A stretch of 64,000 nt of DNA. Source: Silicimonas sp963779765 (GTDB lineage Bacteria > Pseudomonadota > Alphaproteobacteria > Rhodobacterales > Rhodobacteraceae). Position 1 is the first letter of the stretch, and the number at the start of each line of letters is the position of its first letter. Where the stretch lies: positions 124,001 through 188,000 of the forward strand of contig CAVZZP010000001.1 of assembly GCA_963779765.1 (NCBI GenBank), in the 5' to 3' direction. Below are positions 1-9,310 of this stretch, one piece after another. Both the position numbers and the translations under genes were made by a program. Under the pieces are notes generated by a model. That model saw nothing but the letters and a program-made list of their open reading frames with translations, was not told where the DNA came from and made no database searches.

Positions 1-2
1 CG

Positions 3-1461
3 ACCTTCTCGTCCGAGCCCGCGCATGGTCCGGCGCATGACTTTTCGGTCGGCACCCCTGCGCTTGTCGATCGCGCCTGCGAGGCGGCGGAAGACGCCTT
101 CTGGACCTACGCCTATTCCTCGAGGGATGACCGCGCGAAGTTCCTGAACGCCATCGCCGACGAAATCGAGGCACGGGCCGAAGCGATCACCGAGATCGGC
201 ACGCAGGAGACCGGCTTGCCCGAGGCACGACTTCAGGGCGAGCGCGGTCGGACGACGGGGCAGCTTCGCCTTTTTGCCGAGCACATCCTGAAAGGCGACT
301 ACCTCGACCGGCGGCACGACAAGGCTCTGCCCGACCGCAAGCCCCTGCCCCGGCCCGACCTGAAGATGGTGCAGCGCCCTATCGGACCCGTGGCGGTCTT
401 CGGCGCGTCGAACTTCCCCCTGGCCTTCTCGACCGCAGGTGGTGACACGGCGGCGGCTCTGGCGGCGGGATGCCCCGTGGTGGTCAAGGGCCATTCGGCG
501 CACCCCGGCACGGGCGAGATCGTGGCCGAGGCGATCCACGCGGCGATCCAGTCCTGCGGGATGCCCGCCGGCGTCTTCTCCCTGATCCAGGGCGGCAAGC
601 GCGACGTGGGTACGGCCCTTGTCCAGCACCCGCGCATCAAGGCCGTGGGCTTCACCGGCTCGCTCGGCGGGGGTCGCGCGCTGTTCGACCTTTGCGCGCA
701 GCGGGACGAGCCGATCCCCTTCTTCGGCGAGCTTGGGTCGGTCAACCCGATGTTCCTGCTGCCCGAGGCGGCGAAGGCGCGCGGTAAGGCTATCGGCGAG
801 GGCTGGGCCGGGTCGCTGACCATGGGCGCGGGCCAGTTCTGCACCAACCCCGGCATCGCGGTGGTCGAGACAGGCCCGGACGGCGACGCCTTCGTCAAGG
901 CGGCGGCCGAGGCGCTGAAGGGCGTCCAGACGCAGTGCATGCTGACGGACGGCATCGCGGACGCCTACAAGGACGGCAAGTCGCGCTTCGACGGTCGCAA
1001 CGCGGTGAAGCCCGTGCTGACGACCGACAGCGAGGGTCGCAACGCCAGCCCCAACCTCTATGAGACCGACGCCGCCAATTACCTTCAGGACCACGCGCTT
1101 GGCGAGGAGGTCTTCGGGCCTCTCGGTCTTGTCGTCCGCGTCTCGGGCGCGGACGAGATGCTGGAGCTTGCGAAAGGCTTCGAGGGTCAGCTCACGGCCA
1201 CGATCCACATGGACGAAGGCGACACCGACCGCGCCCGCGGCGCTGGTGCCCGTCCTCGAGCGGAAGGCGGGCCGCATCCTGGTGAACGGCTTCCCCACGG
1301 GCGTCGAGGTGGCCGATGCAATGGTCCATGGCGGACCCTACCCCGCATCGACGAACTTCGGGGCGACCAGCGTCGGCACCCTGTCGATTCGGCGCTTCTT
1401 GCGGCCGGTCTGCTTCCAGAACATGCCCGATGGTATCCTGCCCGACGATCTGCGTTCCTGA
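3..1461 (+). CDS. alpha-ketoglutarate semialdehyde (2,5-dioxovalerate) dehydrogenase, 5'-partial, one frame break
   Basis: NAD(P)-dependent aldehyde dehydrogenase of the type that oxidises 2,5-dioxovalerate to 2-oxoglutarate, the last step of oxidative uronate, glucarate or pentose breakdown. The reading frame is open at the window edge, so about 20 N-terminal residues are missing. The catalytic glutamate lies in FFGELGSVNP and the nucleophilic cysteine in GQFCTNPG. The frame changes near 1229-1232 (+1). Before the break the protein reads IHMDEGDTD, after it ALVPVLERKAGRILVNG, and the normal C-terminus follows. The next gene, kdgD, starts 50 bp downstream and makes the substrate of this enzyme, which supports the assignment over other aldehyde dehydrogenases. 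I treat the break as a probable sequence error. Confidence 0.85.
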
Positions 1462-1511
1462 AACACCGGGGGCGGCCTAGCGCCGCCCTCCCTTGCCGGA
1501 CGAGCCCCCCG

Positions 1512-2419
1512 ATGATCGCACCGACCGACCTACGCGGAATTATCCGCTCAGGCCTTCTGTCGTTTCCCGTCACCCCCTTCGACGCAGACGACCGCTTCAA
1601 TCCCTCCGCCTTCCGCGCGCATCTCGAATGGCTGTCGCCGCACAAGGTGGCGGGCCTGATTGTCGCTGGCGGCACCGGAGAGATGTTCTCGCTTTTGCCA
1701 GAGGAGATCGTCGAAGTGGTTAAGGCGGCGCGCGCAGCACAGCCCGAGGAGCCCGTGCTCGCGGGGTGTGGCTACGGCACGAAAATGGCCTGCGACCTCG
1801 CGCGGGGCATCGAGGCGGCGGGAGGGGACGGCATCCTGCTCCTGCCCCACTATCTGATCCGTGCGCCGCAGGACGGGATCGAGGCGCATATCCGCGCCGT
1901 CTGCAACGCCACGAACATGGGCGTCATCGTCTACAACCGGGGCCAGTCCGTCTGTTCGGCCGAAACATTGAAACGTCTGGCCGACGACTGCCCGAACCTG
2001 ATCGGTTTCAAGGACGGAACCGGCGACATCGACACGGTCCGGCGCATCACCATCGGCCTCGGTGACCGGCTGGCCTATATCGGCGGAATGCCCACGCACG
2101 AGCTTTTCGCGCAGGCCTATCGCGGCGCTGGCGTCGACACCTATTCCTCGGCCGTGTTCAACTTCGTGCCGGAAACCGCGCTGGCCTTCTTCGACGCCTT
2201 CACCGCTGGCGACGATGCCGGCGTGCGAGGCACTCTCTGCGCGAGTTCTACTATCCCTTCGCGACGGTGCGCGACCGCAAGACGGGCTATGCCGTCTCGG
2301 CGATCAAGGCAGGCGTCGCGTTGAGGGGCTTCGAGACAGGGCCCGTGCGCCCGCCCCTGACCGACCTGACGGAGGACGAGCGCGGCATGCTGGCCGAGGT
2401 CGTCGGCGAGCGACGCTGA
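1512..2419 (+). CDS. kdgD: 5-dehydro-4-deoxyglucarate dehydratase, one frame break
   Basis: Class I aldolase-fold enzyme of the DHDPS/NAL superfamily that dehydrates and decarboxylates 5-keto-4-deoxyglucarate to 2,5-dioxovalerate. The start has the motif GLLSFPVTPFD, then the GGTGEMFSL loop, a YNRG motif, and the Schiff-base lysine in LIGFKDGTGD. The family is about 300 aa and the corrected product is about 302 aa. The frame shifts by -1 near 2230: before it the protein reads DDAGVRG, after it HSLREFYYPFATVRDRK and the usual C-terminus to a TGA at 2417-2419. It lies directly after the semialdehyde dehydrogenase, which takes its product. Udh and an SMP-30 lactonase for the same pathway lie about 15 kb away beyond the sox cluster. 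Confidence 0.9.
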
Positions 2420-2611
2420 TCAGTCGGCAAAGCCCAGGCGGCGCAGCGCGGCCTTCGCAGTCTTGGAATTCGGATTGGTCTTGGACAGCGCGGCCTCGTT
2501 CAGGTCCGATACGACCTGGTGCAGCGTGCGCTGGCGCAGTTGCTGGCTGAGATAGACCTCGAGGTCCTGCTGGAAAAGCTCGGCGATCCGCGTCGCTTCT
2601 TGGTGTTTCAT
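2420..2611 (-). CDS. small conserved-looking cytoplasmic protein, unknown function
   Basis: Encodes 63 aa with no signal peptide and no membrane segment. The sequence is mostly helical in character, rich in Gln, Leu and Ala, and ends KAALRRLGFAD. A good ribosome binding site (GGGGAG) lies 8 bases upstream of the ATG. The stop codon abuts the stop of kdgD on the other strand, so the two genes converge without a gap. I do not recognise a family; the length and the clean start favour a real gene over a chance frame. Confidence 0.55.
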   Translation of the reverse strand: MKHQEATRIAELFQQDLEVYLSQQLRQRTLHQVVSDLNEAALSKTNPNSKTAKAALRRLGFAD

Positions 2612-2677
2612 CGATCAGACTCCCCACGTCCCGGGTCCAGCTAGACCCCGCAGCGGCAGGGACGCAAGACGCAGCGG

Positions 2678-2694
2678 CGCGTCAGGCTGACGCG
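2678..2694. promoter_or_regulatory. inverted repeat in the 2612-2797 intergenic region
   Basis: CGCGTCA and TGACGCG form perfect 7-base arms around GGC. It lies about 100 bp upstream of the MBL-fold gene at 2798 and about 70 bp upstream of the divergent small gene at 2611, so it could be an operator for either. The rest of the 186-bp gap shows nothing else that I can support. Confidence 0.25.
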
Positions 2695-2797
2695 TCGACC
2701 GGATCTTGCCGACGCGATTGGCAGTTGGGCAAGATTCGTCTTGAAAACAGGCGCGCCTGCGGTCAAATTCAAAAGTGCGAATACTTGGAGACGCGCC

Positions 2798-3702
2798 ATG
2801 ACCCTCAGCAGACGCAGTGTTCTTCGTCGGGGGGCGGCCCTTGGGGCCTCGCTTTTCGTTCCCCGATTCGCGATTGCCGAGACGCCTGTCGCCGGAGGCT
2901 CCCTGATTACCGTGTCCGACGGCTACCTGTCTCTGCCGCGCTCATACGTCCTTGGATCGCTGCCCGTAGACGAGGCCGGGCCGATCCTCGACGACGCGGG
3001 AATAACTGGGGATATGGTCTCTTCGCCCTGCAACGTGACGCTTTTCCGCGACGAGACGCGGACGGTCCTGTTCGACTGCGGCTCGGGGTCGGAATTCATG
3101 CCGACAGCGGGCGATCTGATCGAGGGGCTGGATGCGGCGGGCGTGGCGCCCGAAGAGGTCACGCACATCCTCTTCACCCATGCGCACCCGGACCACCTTT
3201 GGGGGTATCTCGACGACTTCGGCGACCCGGCCTTCCCCGAGGCGGCGCTGATGATCGGGCAAGCGGAATGGGACTATTGGATGGACCCCGCGACGATCGA
3301 GACCATCGACGAGGCGCGGCAGTCCTTCGTGGTCGGTGCGCAGCGAGGCTTGAGATCGCTGAGGAAAAGATGAGCTTTTTCAACGACGGCGACGAGGTTC
3401 TGACGGGCATCGCGGCGCTAGGGACTTACGGCCACACGCCCGGGCACATGTCATTCCAGGTCGGCTCAGACGATCCGGTCTTCGTGATCGGCGACGCGAT
3501 CAGCAACGGGCACGTCTCGTTCCGCGACCCGTCGTGGGAGCTTGGCAGCGACCAGGACCCGACCACCGCTGCCGCAACGCGGACGGCGCTGATGGAGCGG
3601 CTGGCCGAAAGCGAGGCGCGGATGGTCGGCTATCACCTGCCGGACGGGGGTCTGGGCCGGGTGGCCCGGGCCGAGACCGGCTATCGGTTCATTGTGGAGT
3701 GA
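2798..3702 (+). CDS. Tat-exported metallo-beta-lactamase-fold hydrolase (SoxG/SoxH-like), one frame break
   Basis: Begins MTLSRRSVLRRGAALGASL, a twin-arginine signal that predicts folded export to the periplasm. The zinc-binding motif THAHPDH is present and a second histidine motif, HTPGH, lies after the break. The frame changes by -1 near 3340-3350: VVGAQ is followed by RLEIAEEKMSFFNDGDE in the next frame. The corrected product is about 302 aa, typical for a single-domain MBL protein. It is followed after 5 bp by a second MBL gene. Known sox clusters of Paracoccus carry two MBL-type genes, soxG and soxH, after soxF; here the pair sits convergent to soxF. A role in thiosulfate or polythionate handling is inference from that context. 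Confidence 0.75.
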
Positions 3703-3707
3703 CCGGG

Positions 3708-4652
3708 ATGAAACGCATTGCAATCGCCCTGACCCTTGCCGCCTTTCCGGCTCAAGCAAGTGAGGATATCGCGGACCAGTACCCGCAGTCGGACCTCTAC
3801 GAAAAGCCCGTCGAGGTCATCCCGCACGTCTGGTCGGCCATCGGGGCGACCGCGCCTCCGACCTACGAAAATGCGGGGCATAACAACAACCTGAGCTTCA
3901 TCGTTACTGGCGAAGGCGTCGTCGTCGTGAACGGCGGTGCGGCCTATGTGCTGGCCAAGGCCCTGCACGACGAGATCAAGGCGATCACCGACGAACCCGT
4001 CATTCTCGTCCTCAACGAGAACGGCCAGGGTCATGCGATCCTCGGCAACTCCTACTGGCGCGAGCAGGGCGTGAAGATCGTCATGCACGAGGATGCGGCG
4101 GCCGAGATCGCGGCGCATGGCGACCAGATCCTGGTGGGGATGCGGGCCTACAACAAGGACAAGGCCGAGGGCACGACGGTGGTCGAGCCGGACGAGACCT
4201 TCGCGGACGAGTATGTTGTGGATCTGGGCGAATTCCACATAGAGGCCAAGCACTTGGGTCCCGCGCATTCACCTGGCGACATCGTGGTCTGGCTGCCCGA
4301 GCAGAGCCTCGTGATTTCGGGAGACATGGCGTTCCACGAAAGGATGCTGCCGATCTTCGAGGACACCATCACGGCGGACTGGATCGAGACCTGGGAAACG
4401 GCGTTCGAGCCCCTGGGCGCGACCTACGTCATTCCGGGGCACGGGCATCCGACCAACATGGCGCAGGTCCGGCGCTATACCCATGATTACCTTGTGTATT
4501 TGCGCGAGAGGATCGGCGAGCACATCGACAACGGCGGCACGCTGGTCGATGCCTATTACGTCGATCAGGCGCCCTATGCCCATCTCGACACCTTCGAGGA
4601 ACTGGCGACGAAGAACGCGGGACGGGTGTTCGAGCAGATGGAGTGGGAGTGA
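3708..4652 (+). CDS. secreted metallo-beta-lactamase-fold protein, SoxH-like
   Basis: A 314-aa protein with a cleavable signal peptide (MKRIAIALTLAAFPAQAS). The first canonical motif HxHxDH is replaced by NENGQGHAIL, so one metal site is altered. The later elements are present: GPAHSPGDIVVWLPE, SGDMAFHERMLP and the C-terminal PGHGHPTN. This mix matches the SoxH/quinoprotein-relay type of MBL protein rather than a beta-lactamase. The start codon is only 5 bp after the stop of the other MBL gene, so they are probably co-transcribed, ending in the hairpin at 4681-4705. Its substrate is unknown. The SoxH-like label rests on overall resemblance and the sox neighbourhood. Confidence 0.75.
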   Translation: MKRIAIALTLAAFPAQASEDIADQYPQSDLYEKPVEVIPHVWSAIGATAPPTYENAGHNNNLSFIVTGEGVVVVNGGAAYVLAKALHDEIKAITDEPVILVLNENGQGHAILGNSYWREQGVKIVMHEDAAAEIAAHGDQILVGMRAYNKDKAEGTTVVEPDETFADEYVVDLGEFHIEAKHLGPAHSPGDIVVWLPEQSLVISGDMAFHERMLPIFEDTITADWIETWETAFEPLGATYVIPGHGHPTNMAQVRRYTHDYLVYLRERIGEHIDNGGTLVDAYYVDQAPYAHLDTFEELATKNAGRVFEQMEWE

Positions 4653-4680
4653 CGCGAGCCTGCGCAAATCCAGGTTAACG

Positions 4681-4705
4681 CGCGGAAAGACGGCGCCTTT
4701 CCGCG
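4681..4705. terminator. GC-rich hairpin between convergent genes
   Basis: CGCGGAAAG and CTTTCCGCG form a perfect 9-base stem with a 7-base loop just after the MBL gene. No T-tract follows on either strand, so intrinsic termination is uncertain. Its position between two converging transcripts fits a bidirectional terminator. Confidence 0.45.
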
Positions 4706-4707
4706 TT

Positions 4708-4740
4708 CGGTATCGCGTCGGTATTACGTCGGTATCGCGT
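4708..4740. repeat. three tandem 11-base repeats
   Basis: CGGTATCGCGT, CGGTATTACGT and CGGTATCGCGT follow one another without spacing, with a fourth partial CGGT after them. The tract lies in the convergent intergenic gap after the hairpin at 4681-4705. No function is evident; replication slippage could change the copy number. Confidence 0.6.
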
Positions 4741-4784
4741 CGGTGCAGCCCACCGCAATAGCGGGTCGTGAAGAGAGCGCGCGC

Positions 4785-5216
4785 CTAGTTTCCCGCCGCC
4801 TCGGCCACTATCCCCGCAAGCATGTCCTCGACCGCCTGCATCGCGCCGTCGGGATAGTCGCGGTAGCCGATCTGCACCTTGCCCTCTCGCTCGGTCACGA
4901 AGATGCCGTAGGGGCAGTACTGGATGTTCATCGGGTCGGCCTCCATCACCTCGCGCGACACGACGGCCGAGCAGAAGTTGTAGATGTCGGCGTTCTCGAA
5001 CAGCGTCACGTCGCTGCCGACGTCCTGCCCCGTGCGGTTGAGCATGTCGCCCACGTGGCTGGTGTTATCGATCACGAGGCCCTGGTTCACGATGGCGGCC
5101 TCGACTGCGAAGGTGGCGTCCGCGAAGCTGCCGTCATAGTCGGTGACAATGGCATCCTCTGCCAGGGCCGGTGCGGCGGCGAAGGCCAGTGCGATTGCGA
5201 GTGCTGTGTGTCTCAT
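4785..5216 (-). CDS. secreted DUF302-family protein
   Basis: Product of 143 aa. The ATG at 5216 is chosen because it begins a signal peptide (MRHTALAIALAFAAAPALAED) and follows an AGGAGG ribosome binding site. The mature part resembles DUF302 proteins, including FENADIYNFCSAVVSRE and CPYGIFVTE. Two cysteines (NFCSA, QYCPY) are retained. DUF302 proteins often sit next to sulfur-oxidation genes; the biochemical role is not known. It lies 75 bp downstream of soxF on the same strand and may be the last gene of that operon. Confidence 0.7.
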   Translation of the reverse strand: MRHTALAIALAFAAAPALAEDAIVTDYDGSFADATFAVEAAIVNQGLVIDNTSHVGDMLNRTGQDVGSDVTLFENADIYNFCSAVVSREVMEADPMNIQYCPYGIFVTEREGKVQIGYRDYPDGAMQAVEDMLAGIVAEAAGN

Positions 5217-5291
5217 GTCGTCCTCCTGTCGCTTCGAGCCTAGTGCGTCGCGGATCGCCCGGCCATGATCGGGATCAAGGCCGGGCAAGGT

Positions 5292-6554
5292 TCAGCCGCC
5301 GAAGATGTCGGCGGTAATGCCGGAGTACCAGCCTTCGCTTTCCTCGTAGGTCGCCTTCCTCAGCGCCGCATCCTCGCCTGTCTGGCTGATGAAGCTGTCG
5401 GTCGAGGCGATCTTCTCGGGCGTGGGTTCATAGCTGGCGCCGACCTTGACGCCGTCGTTCTCGGCGATGAGCGACCAGCAGGTGTTGGCGTACTTGGCCG
5501 GAAAGACCCGGCTGCCGGTCAGCGCGCCCCGGATCGCGTTGGCGGCGACCTTGGCCTGGCTGTTGGCCGAGAAGCCGGACTTGGGCATGTCGCCCTGCGC
5601 CGCCGCGTCGCCGAGGACGTGGATGTCGGGGTCGGCCTTCGACGACATGTCGGCCGCGTTGACCGGAGCCCATCCGCCATCGGTCACGCCTGCGACCTCG
5701 GCGATGTGGCCCGCCTTCTGCGCGGGGATGACGTTGACGACGTCCGCCGTCTCGACCTGCCCGTCGATGTCGACGGTCATCTCGGCGGGGTTCACGCTGA
5801 CGTTGGCGGCGCCGAAGTCGGGGCCGAGACGGTCGATCATGCCGCCGTAATGGGCCTGCCAGCCTTCCTCGAAGAGGGCCTGCTTGGAGTAGCTCTCTTT
5901 CGGGTCGACGATCAGGATCTTGGCGGTCGGGTTGGACTGCTTGAGCCACCACGCCACCATCGACACGCGCTCGTAGGGTCCGGGCGGGCAACGATAGGGG
6001 TTGGGCGGGGCCACCATGACGAACAGCCCGCCCTGCGGCATGGCCTCGATCTGCGCCTTCAGAAGCTGGGTCTGCGAGCCGCCCTTGTAGGCGTGAGGCA
6101 TCCTGTTCTGCGCCGAGATATCCCAGCCGGGAACCGAGCCTTCGACGAAGTCGATGCCGGGCGACAGGATCAGCTTGTCGTAAGGCAGGACGGCCCCGCT
6201 GCCGAGCGTCACGGTCTTCGCGTCGCGGTCGACGCCGACAGCCAGGTCGTGGACGACATTGACGCCCGAGGTGGCGAGCGACCCGTAGGTGTGGCCAAGG
6301 TCGTCGAACTCCTTGAAGCCGCCCAGGTAGAGGTTCGAGAAGAAGCAGGTGTAATAGGTGCGCGTGGGCTCGACGAGGGTGACGTCGATCTGCCCCTCGC
6401 TGTCCTTGGCGATATAGCGGGCCGCCGTGGCGCCGCCCGCGCCGCCGCCGATCACCACGACTTTCGGCATCCCGTGCGCCGCGGCCCGGACCATGGGTGC
6501 CGCGAGTACGGTCGCTGTAGCGCTGCCGATGAAGGCGCGTCTGTTCAATGTCAT
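5292..6554 (-). CDS. soxF: SoxF, flavocytochrome c sulfide dehydrogenase-type flavoprotein
   Basis: A 420-aa periplasmic flavoprotein related to the FAD subunit of flavocytochrome c (FccB). It carries a Tat signal (LNRRAFIGSATA) followed by an FAD-binding Rossmann motif VVVIGGGAGGATAARY. Two cysteines typical of this redox family lie in TYYTCFF and PYRCPPGPYER. A second nucleotide-binding motif, DPDIHVLGDAA, is in the C-terminal half, and the flavocytochrome C-terminal domain (YANTCWSLIAENDGVKVGA) follows. In Paracoccus SoxF speeds up the reconstituted Sox system. The gene follows the small cytochrome gene at 6584-6886, its probable electron partner, by 29 bp. Confidence 0.93.
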   Translation of the reverse strand: MTLNRRAFIGSATATVLAAPMVRAAAHGMPKVVVIGGGAGGATAARYIAKDSEGQIDVTLVEPTRTYYTCFFSNLYLGGFKEFDDLGHTYGSLATSGVNVVHDLAVGVDRDAKTVTLGSGAVLPYDKLILSPGIDFVEGSVPGWDISAQNRMPHAYKGGSQTQLLKAQIEAMPQGGLFVMVAPPNPYRCPPGPYERVSMVAWWLKQSNPTAKILIVDPKESYSKQALFEEGWQAHYGGMIDRLGPDFGAANVSVNPAEMTVDIDGQVETADVVNVIPAQKAGHIAEVAGVTDGGWAPVNAADMSSKADPDIHVLGDAAAQGDMPKSGFSANSQAKVAANAIRGALTGSRVFPAKYANTCWSLIAENDGVKVGASYEPTPEKIASTDSFISQTGEDAALRKATYEESEGWYSGITADIFGG

Positions 6555-6583
6555 GTCGGTCCTCCCCCTTGTTGCGTGCGCTG

Positions 6584-6886
6584 CTAGTCTGCCAGCGTCG
6601 CGAAGTATGCGGCAAGTGCCGCGATCTCTTCGTCGTTCAGCCGACCGGCCACCATGTTCATCACCGGGTGCAGCCGGGACTTCGACTTGTAGGCTTGCAT
6701 GGCGGCGGCGAAGGTCTCCTCGGACCAGCCCACGATAGGCGGAATGCCCTCGTCCGCGCCGTCGGCCCGGTGGCAGGTCGTACATTCGCCCGAGAGGTAG
6801 GCGCCGTATTCCGGGTCGCCGGTCTCCGCGGCCCAGGCCGTTCCGGAGAGGGCGGAGACGGCGAGGGCGAGGAGCGGCGGCTGCAT
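6584..6886 (-). CDS. soxE: SoxE/FccA-like monoheme cytochrome c
   Basis: A 100-aa exported cytochrome with a signal peptide (MQPPLLALAVSALSGTAWAA), a single heme motif CTTCH and a likely methionine ligand in HPVMNMVAGRL. It lies between soxD and soxF, where soxE is found in other sox clusters. The soxD stop is only 2 bp upstream. Some SoxE proteins bind two hemes; this one has a single CxxCH and is closer in size to the one-heme half of FccA. It probably takes electrons from SoxF. The name rests on position as much as sequence. Confidence 0.8.
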   Translation of the reverse strand: MQPPLLALAVSALSGTAWAAETGDPEYGAYLSGECTTCHRADGADEGIPPIVGWSEETFAAAMQAYKSKSRLHPVMNMVAGRLNDEEIAALAAYFATLAD

Positions 6887-6888
6887 GG

Positions 6889-8054
6889 TCAGTTGTCGGC
6901 GAAGGTCGAGAGATAGGCCACGACGGCGTCGATGTCGGCCTGGTCCTTGAGGCCCGCGAAGGACATCTTGGTGCCCTTCATGTAGTCGCGGGGCTTCGTC
7001 AGGAACCCGGACAGTTCGGCGTGATCCCAGACGAGGCCGTTCGCGCCGGCCTCGGCCATCGGTTTCGAGTACTTGAAGCCCTCGACCGTGCCTGCGGTAC
7101 GCCCGACGATGCCGTTGAGCTGCGGGCCCGCGCGGTTCTTCGCGTCCTCGCCGACCTGGTGGCAGGCCTGGCATTTCTTGAAGACGGTTTCGCCGGCGGC
7201 GACGAGTTCGGGATCGGGCGCGGTGGTTTCGGCGGGGGCTGGTTCCACGGTCTCGGCGGGAGCGGCTCTCGGTCGCGGCGACCTGTTCGGCGGGAGCCGT
7301 GTCGCCCGCTGGCCCGCCTTCGAGCGAGACGGGCGGCGCGCTGTCGACCGTGACCGCGTCGGCGGCGGTGCCGGACTTGGCCTTGTCGACAGCCTCCTTC
7401 AACTGCCGGGCGCGGGTTTCTTCGGGTGTCACGTCGAGGATGGCGGCGCGACCGGTGATCTCGACCGCGTCCTTGCAGTTCTCCATGCAGACGTCGGCCT
7501 TCACGAAGACCGGAAACTCGGTCTCCATCCGGTCGTCGGGCATGAAGCCCTCGGCGTTCGGCATCTCGACCTCGAGGAAGTTGTCGCGCGACAGCACGAA
7601 GTCCTCGTCTTCGACGATGTCGTTCAGGTAGAGGAGATAGGCCGTGATGGCGTAGGTCTCGTCCGGCGGTCAGCGACTGCGCGTCGCCGAAGGGCATCGC
7701 GCGGTGGACATAGTCGTAGACGGTCGAGAGGTAGGGCCAGAAGCTGCCGATGGTCTTGTTCGGGCGGTCGTCGGAAAGTGTGCCCACCCCGCCCGCGAGG
7801 ACGGGCCAGCGACCCACGGCCTCGCCGAAGTCGCCGTGGCAGACGGCGCAGCGGTCGGTGAAGATCTCCTCGCCCGTGGTCACGTCACCCGAGCCTTCGG
7901 GCAGGCCGACGCCGTCGGGGCGCACGTCGATGTCCCAGGCCGCGACCTCGTCCGCCGTGGCGGGGCGGCCCAGGCCGAACGTCTCGGCGGAGACCGGACC
8001 GGCGATCAGGGCGAGGGTGAGGGCGGCGGCGCCTGCTTCAAGAAATCTCGACAT
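6889..8054 (-). CDS. soxD: SoxD, diheme cytochrome c of sulfane dehydrogenase, two frame breaks
   Basis: Cytochrome subunit that accepts electrons from the SoxC molybdenum centre. The signal peptide starts MSRFLEAGAAALTLALIAG at 8054. The first heme motif is CAVCH (about residues 69-73) and the second is CQACH near the C-terminus. Between them is a Pro/Ala/Glu-rich linker (EGGPAGDTAPAEQVAA). The frame moves +1 at about 7664-7669 (LTA then DETYAITAYLLYLND) and again +1 at about 7262-7268 (AATE then AAPAETVEPAPAE). All expected segments survive in order, about 388 aa in total. The start overlaps the soxC stop by 17 bp, so translation of soxC and soxD is probably coupled. Confidence 0.9.
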
Positions 8055-9285
8055 TTTCCGCGATCCCCTTCTCGTTGACATACCAGGTCTGGATTCCGTT
8101 GTTGTGATAGATCGAGTTGACGCCCCGGAATCTGGCGCAGCTCTTCCTTCGTTGGCTGGACGTAGCCGGTCGAGTCGATGCGCCCGGCTTTGCAGCAGCA
8201 AGGGCGTGCCGTCCCAGTCGAAATCGTAATAGAAACGGTGCATCGACTTGTCGAAGGACGGGCCGGACATCCGCGCCTCGTGCCAGTTCTTGCCGCCGTC
8301 GGTGGTGACGTCGACGCGCGGGATGGTGCCGCGGCCGGACCAGGCGACGCCGGTCAGGACGGTCGGGCCCTTCGCTGTGCAGGATCGGCGCCTGCGGGCT
8401 GGGGTTGGTGATGACGGACTTCGCGTCCATCTCCCAGGTGAAGCGGCGCGAGGTGCCGTTCTCGAGAAGGTCGGTGTACTTCGACGTCTCTTCGCGGTGG
8501 TGCCAGGGCTGGTCGCCGACCTCGATGCGGCGCAGCCACTTGATCCACATGTTGCCTTCCCAGCCGGGCACGACGAGGCGGAGGGGATAGCCCTGCTCGG
8601 GACGAAGGGCTTCGCCGTTCATCTTGAAAGCGACGAGGCAGTCGTCCAGCGCCTTTTCGATCGGGATCGAGCGCGTCATGGCGGCGGCGTCGGCGCCCTC
8701 GGGCATGATCCATTTGCCGTTGGTCTTGACCCCGGCTTCCTCGAGGATCAGCCGCAGCGGCACGCCGGTGTACATGACGTTGTGGATCATGCCGTGGGTG
8801 AACTGGCAGCCGTTGAGCTGCGCGCCGCGCCATTCCATGCCCGAGTTGGCGGCGCATTCCAGGAAATAGACCCGGTTCTCGCGCGGGAAGCGCATCAGGT
8901 CCTGCATCGTGAACACGAGCGGCGTGTCGACGAGGCCGTTTATCATCAGCCGGTGCTTGGCGGGCTCGATGTCGGCCACGCCACCGTGGTGACGCTCGAA
9001 GCAGAGACCGTTCGGCGTGATGATCCCGTCAAGTTCGTGCAGCGGCGTGAAGTTGACCGACGACACCGGGTCGGCGGTCAGCCATTCGACCGAGCGGCGC
9101 TTGACGTGGGCCTCGTGGCGCGACGGCATGCCGTAGGGGTTGGCGTCGACGCCGTCGCCCAGGGCGTGGTTCCACTCCTGCAGCTCGGTGATGAGAGGAT
9201 CGCCCTCGGCGCGGGCGGCGGTGCCGGCGGCTAGACCGGCGGTCGCGGCCAGCCCGCCCCTGAGGATATCGCGGCGTGTGGTCAT
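8038..9285 (-). CDS. soxC: SoxC, molybdenum sulfane dehydrogenase subunit, three frame breaks
   Basis: Molybdopterin-binding subunit of the SoxCD sulfane dehydrogenase, which oxidises the SoxY-bound sulfane sulfur. A Tat signal (MTTRRDILRGGLAATAGLA) is present and FLECAANSGMEWRG holds the molybdenum-ligating cysteine. The Mo-cofactor dimerisation domain follows (WSGRGTIPRVDVTTDGGKNW, then SIYHNNGIQTWYVNEKG). Three +1 changes fall within about 250 bp: near 8368, near 8180 and near 8125. Together they restore the original frame, so both termini read in the same frame. This concentration is odd, but every conserved block is still present. It is followed directly by soxD. Confidence 0.9.
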   Translation of the reverse strand: MTTRRDILRGGLAATAGLAAGTAARAEGDPLITELQEWNHALGDGVDANPYGMPSRHEAHVKRRSVEWLTADPVSSVNFTPLHELDGIITPNGLCFERHHGGVADIEPAKHRLMINGLVDTPLVFTMQDLMRFPRENRVYFLECAANSGMEWRGAQLNGCQFTHGMIHNVMYTGVPLRLILEEAGVKTNGKWIMPEGADAAAMTRSIPIEKALDDCLVAFKMNGEALRPEQGYPLRLVVPGWEGNMWIKWLRRIEVGDQPWHHREETSKYTDLLENGTSRRFTWEMDAKSVITNPSPQAPILHSEGPDRPDRRRLVRPRHHPARRRHHRRRQELARGADVRPVLRQVDAPFLLRFRLGRHALAAAKPGASTRPATSSQRRKSCARFRGVNSIYHNNGIQTWYVNEKGIAENVEIS

Positions 9286-9310
9286 GCGAGGTCTCCTTGG
9301 TTGAGGGCGG

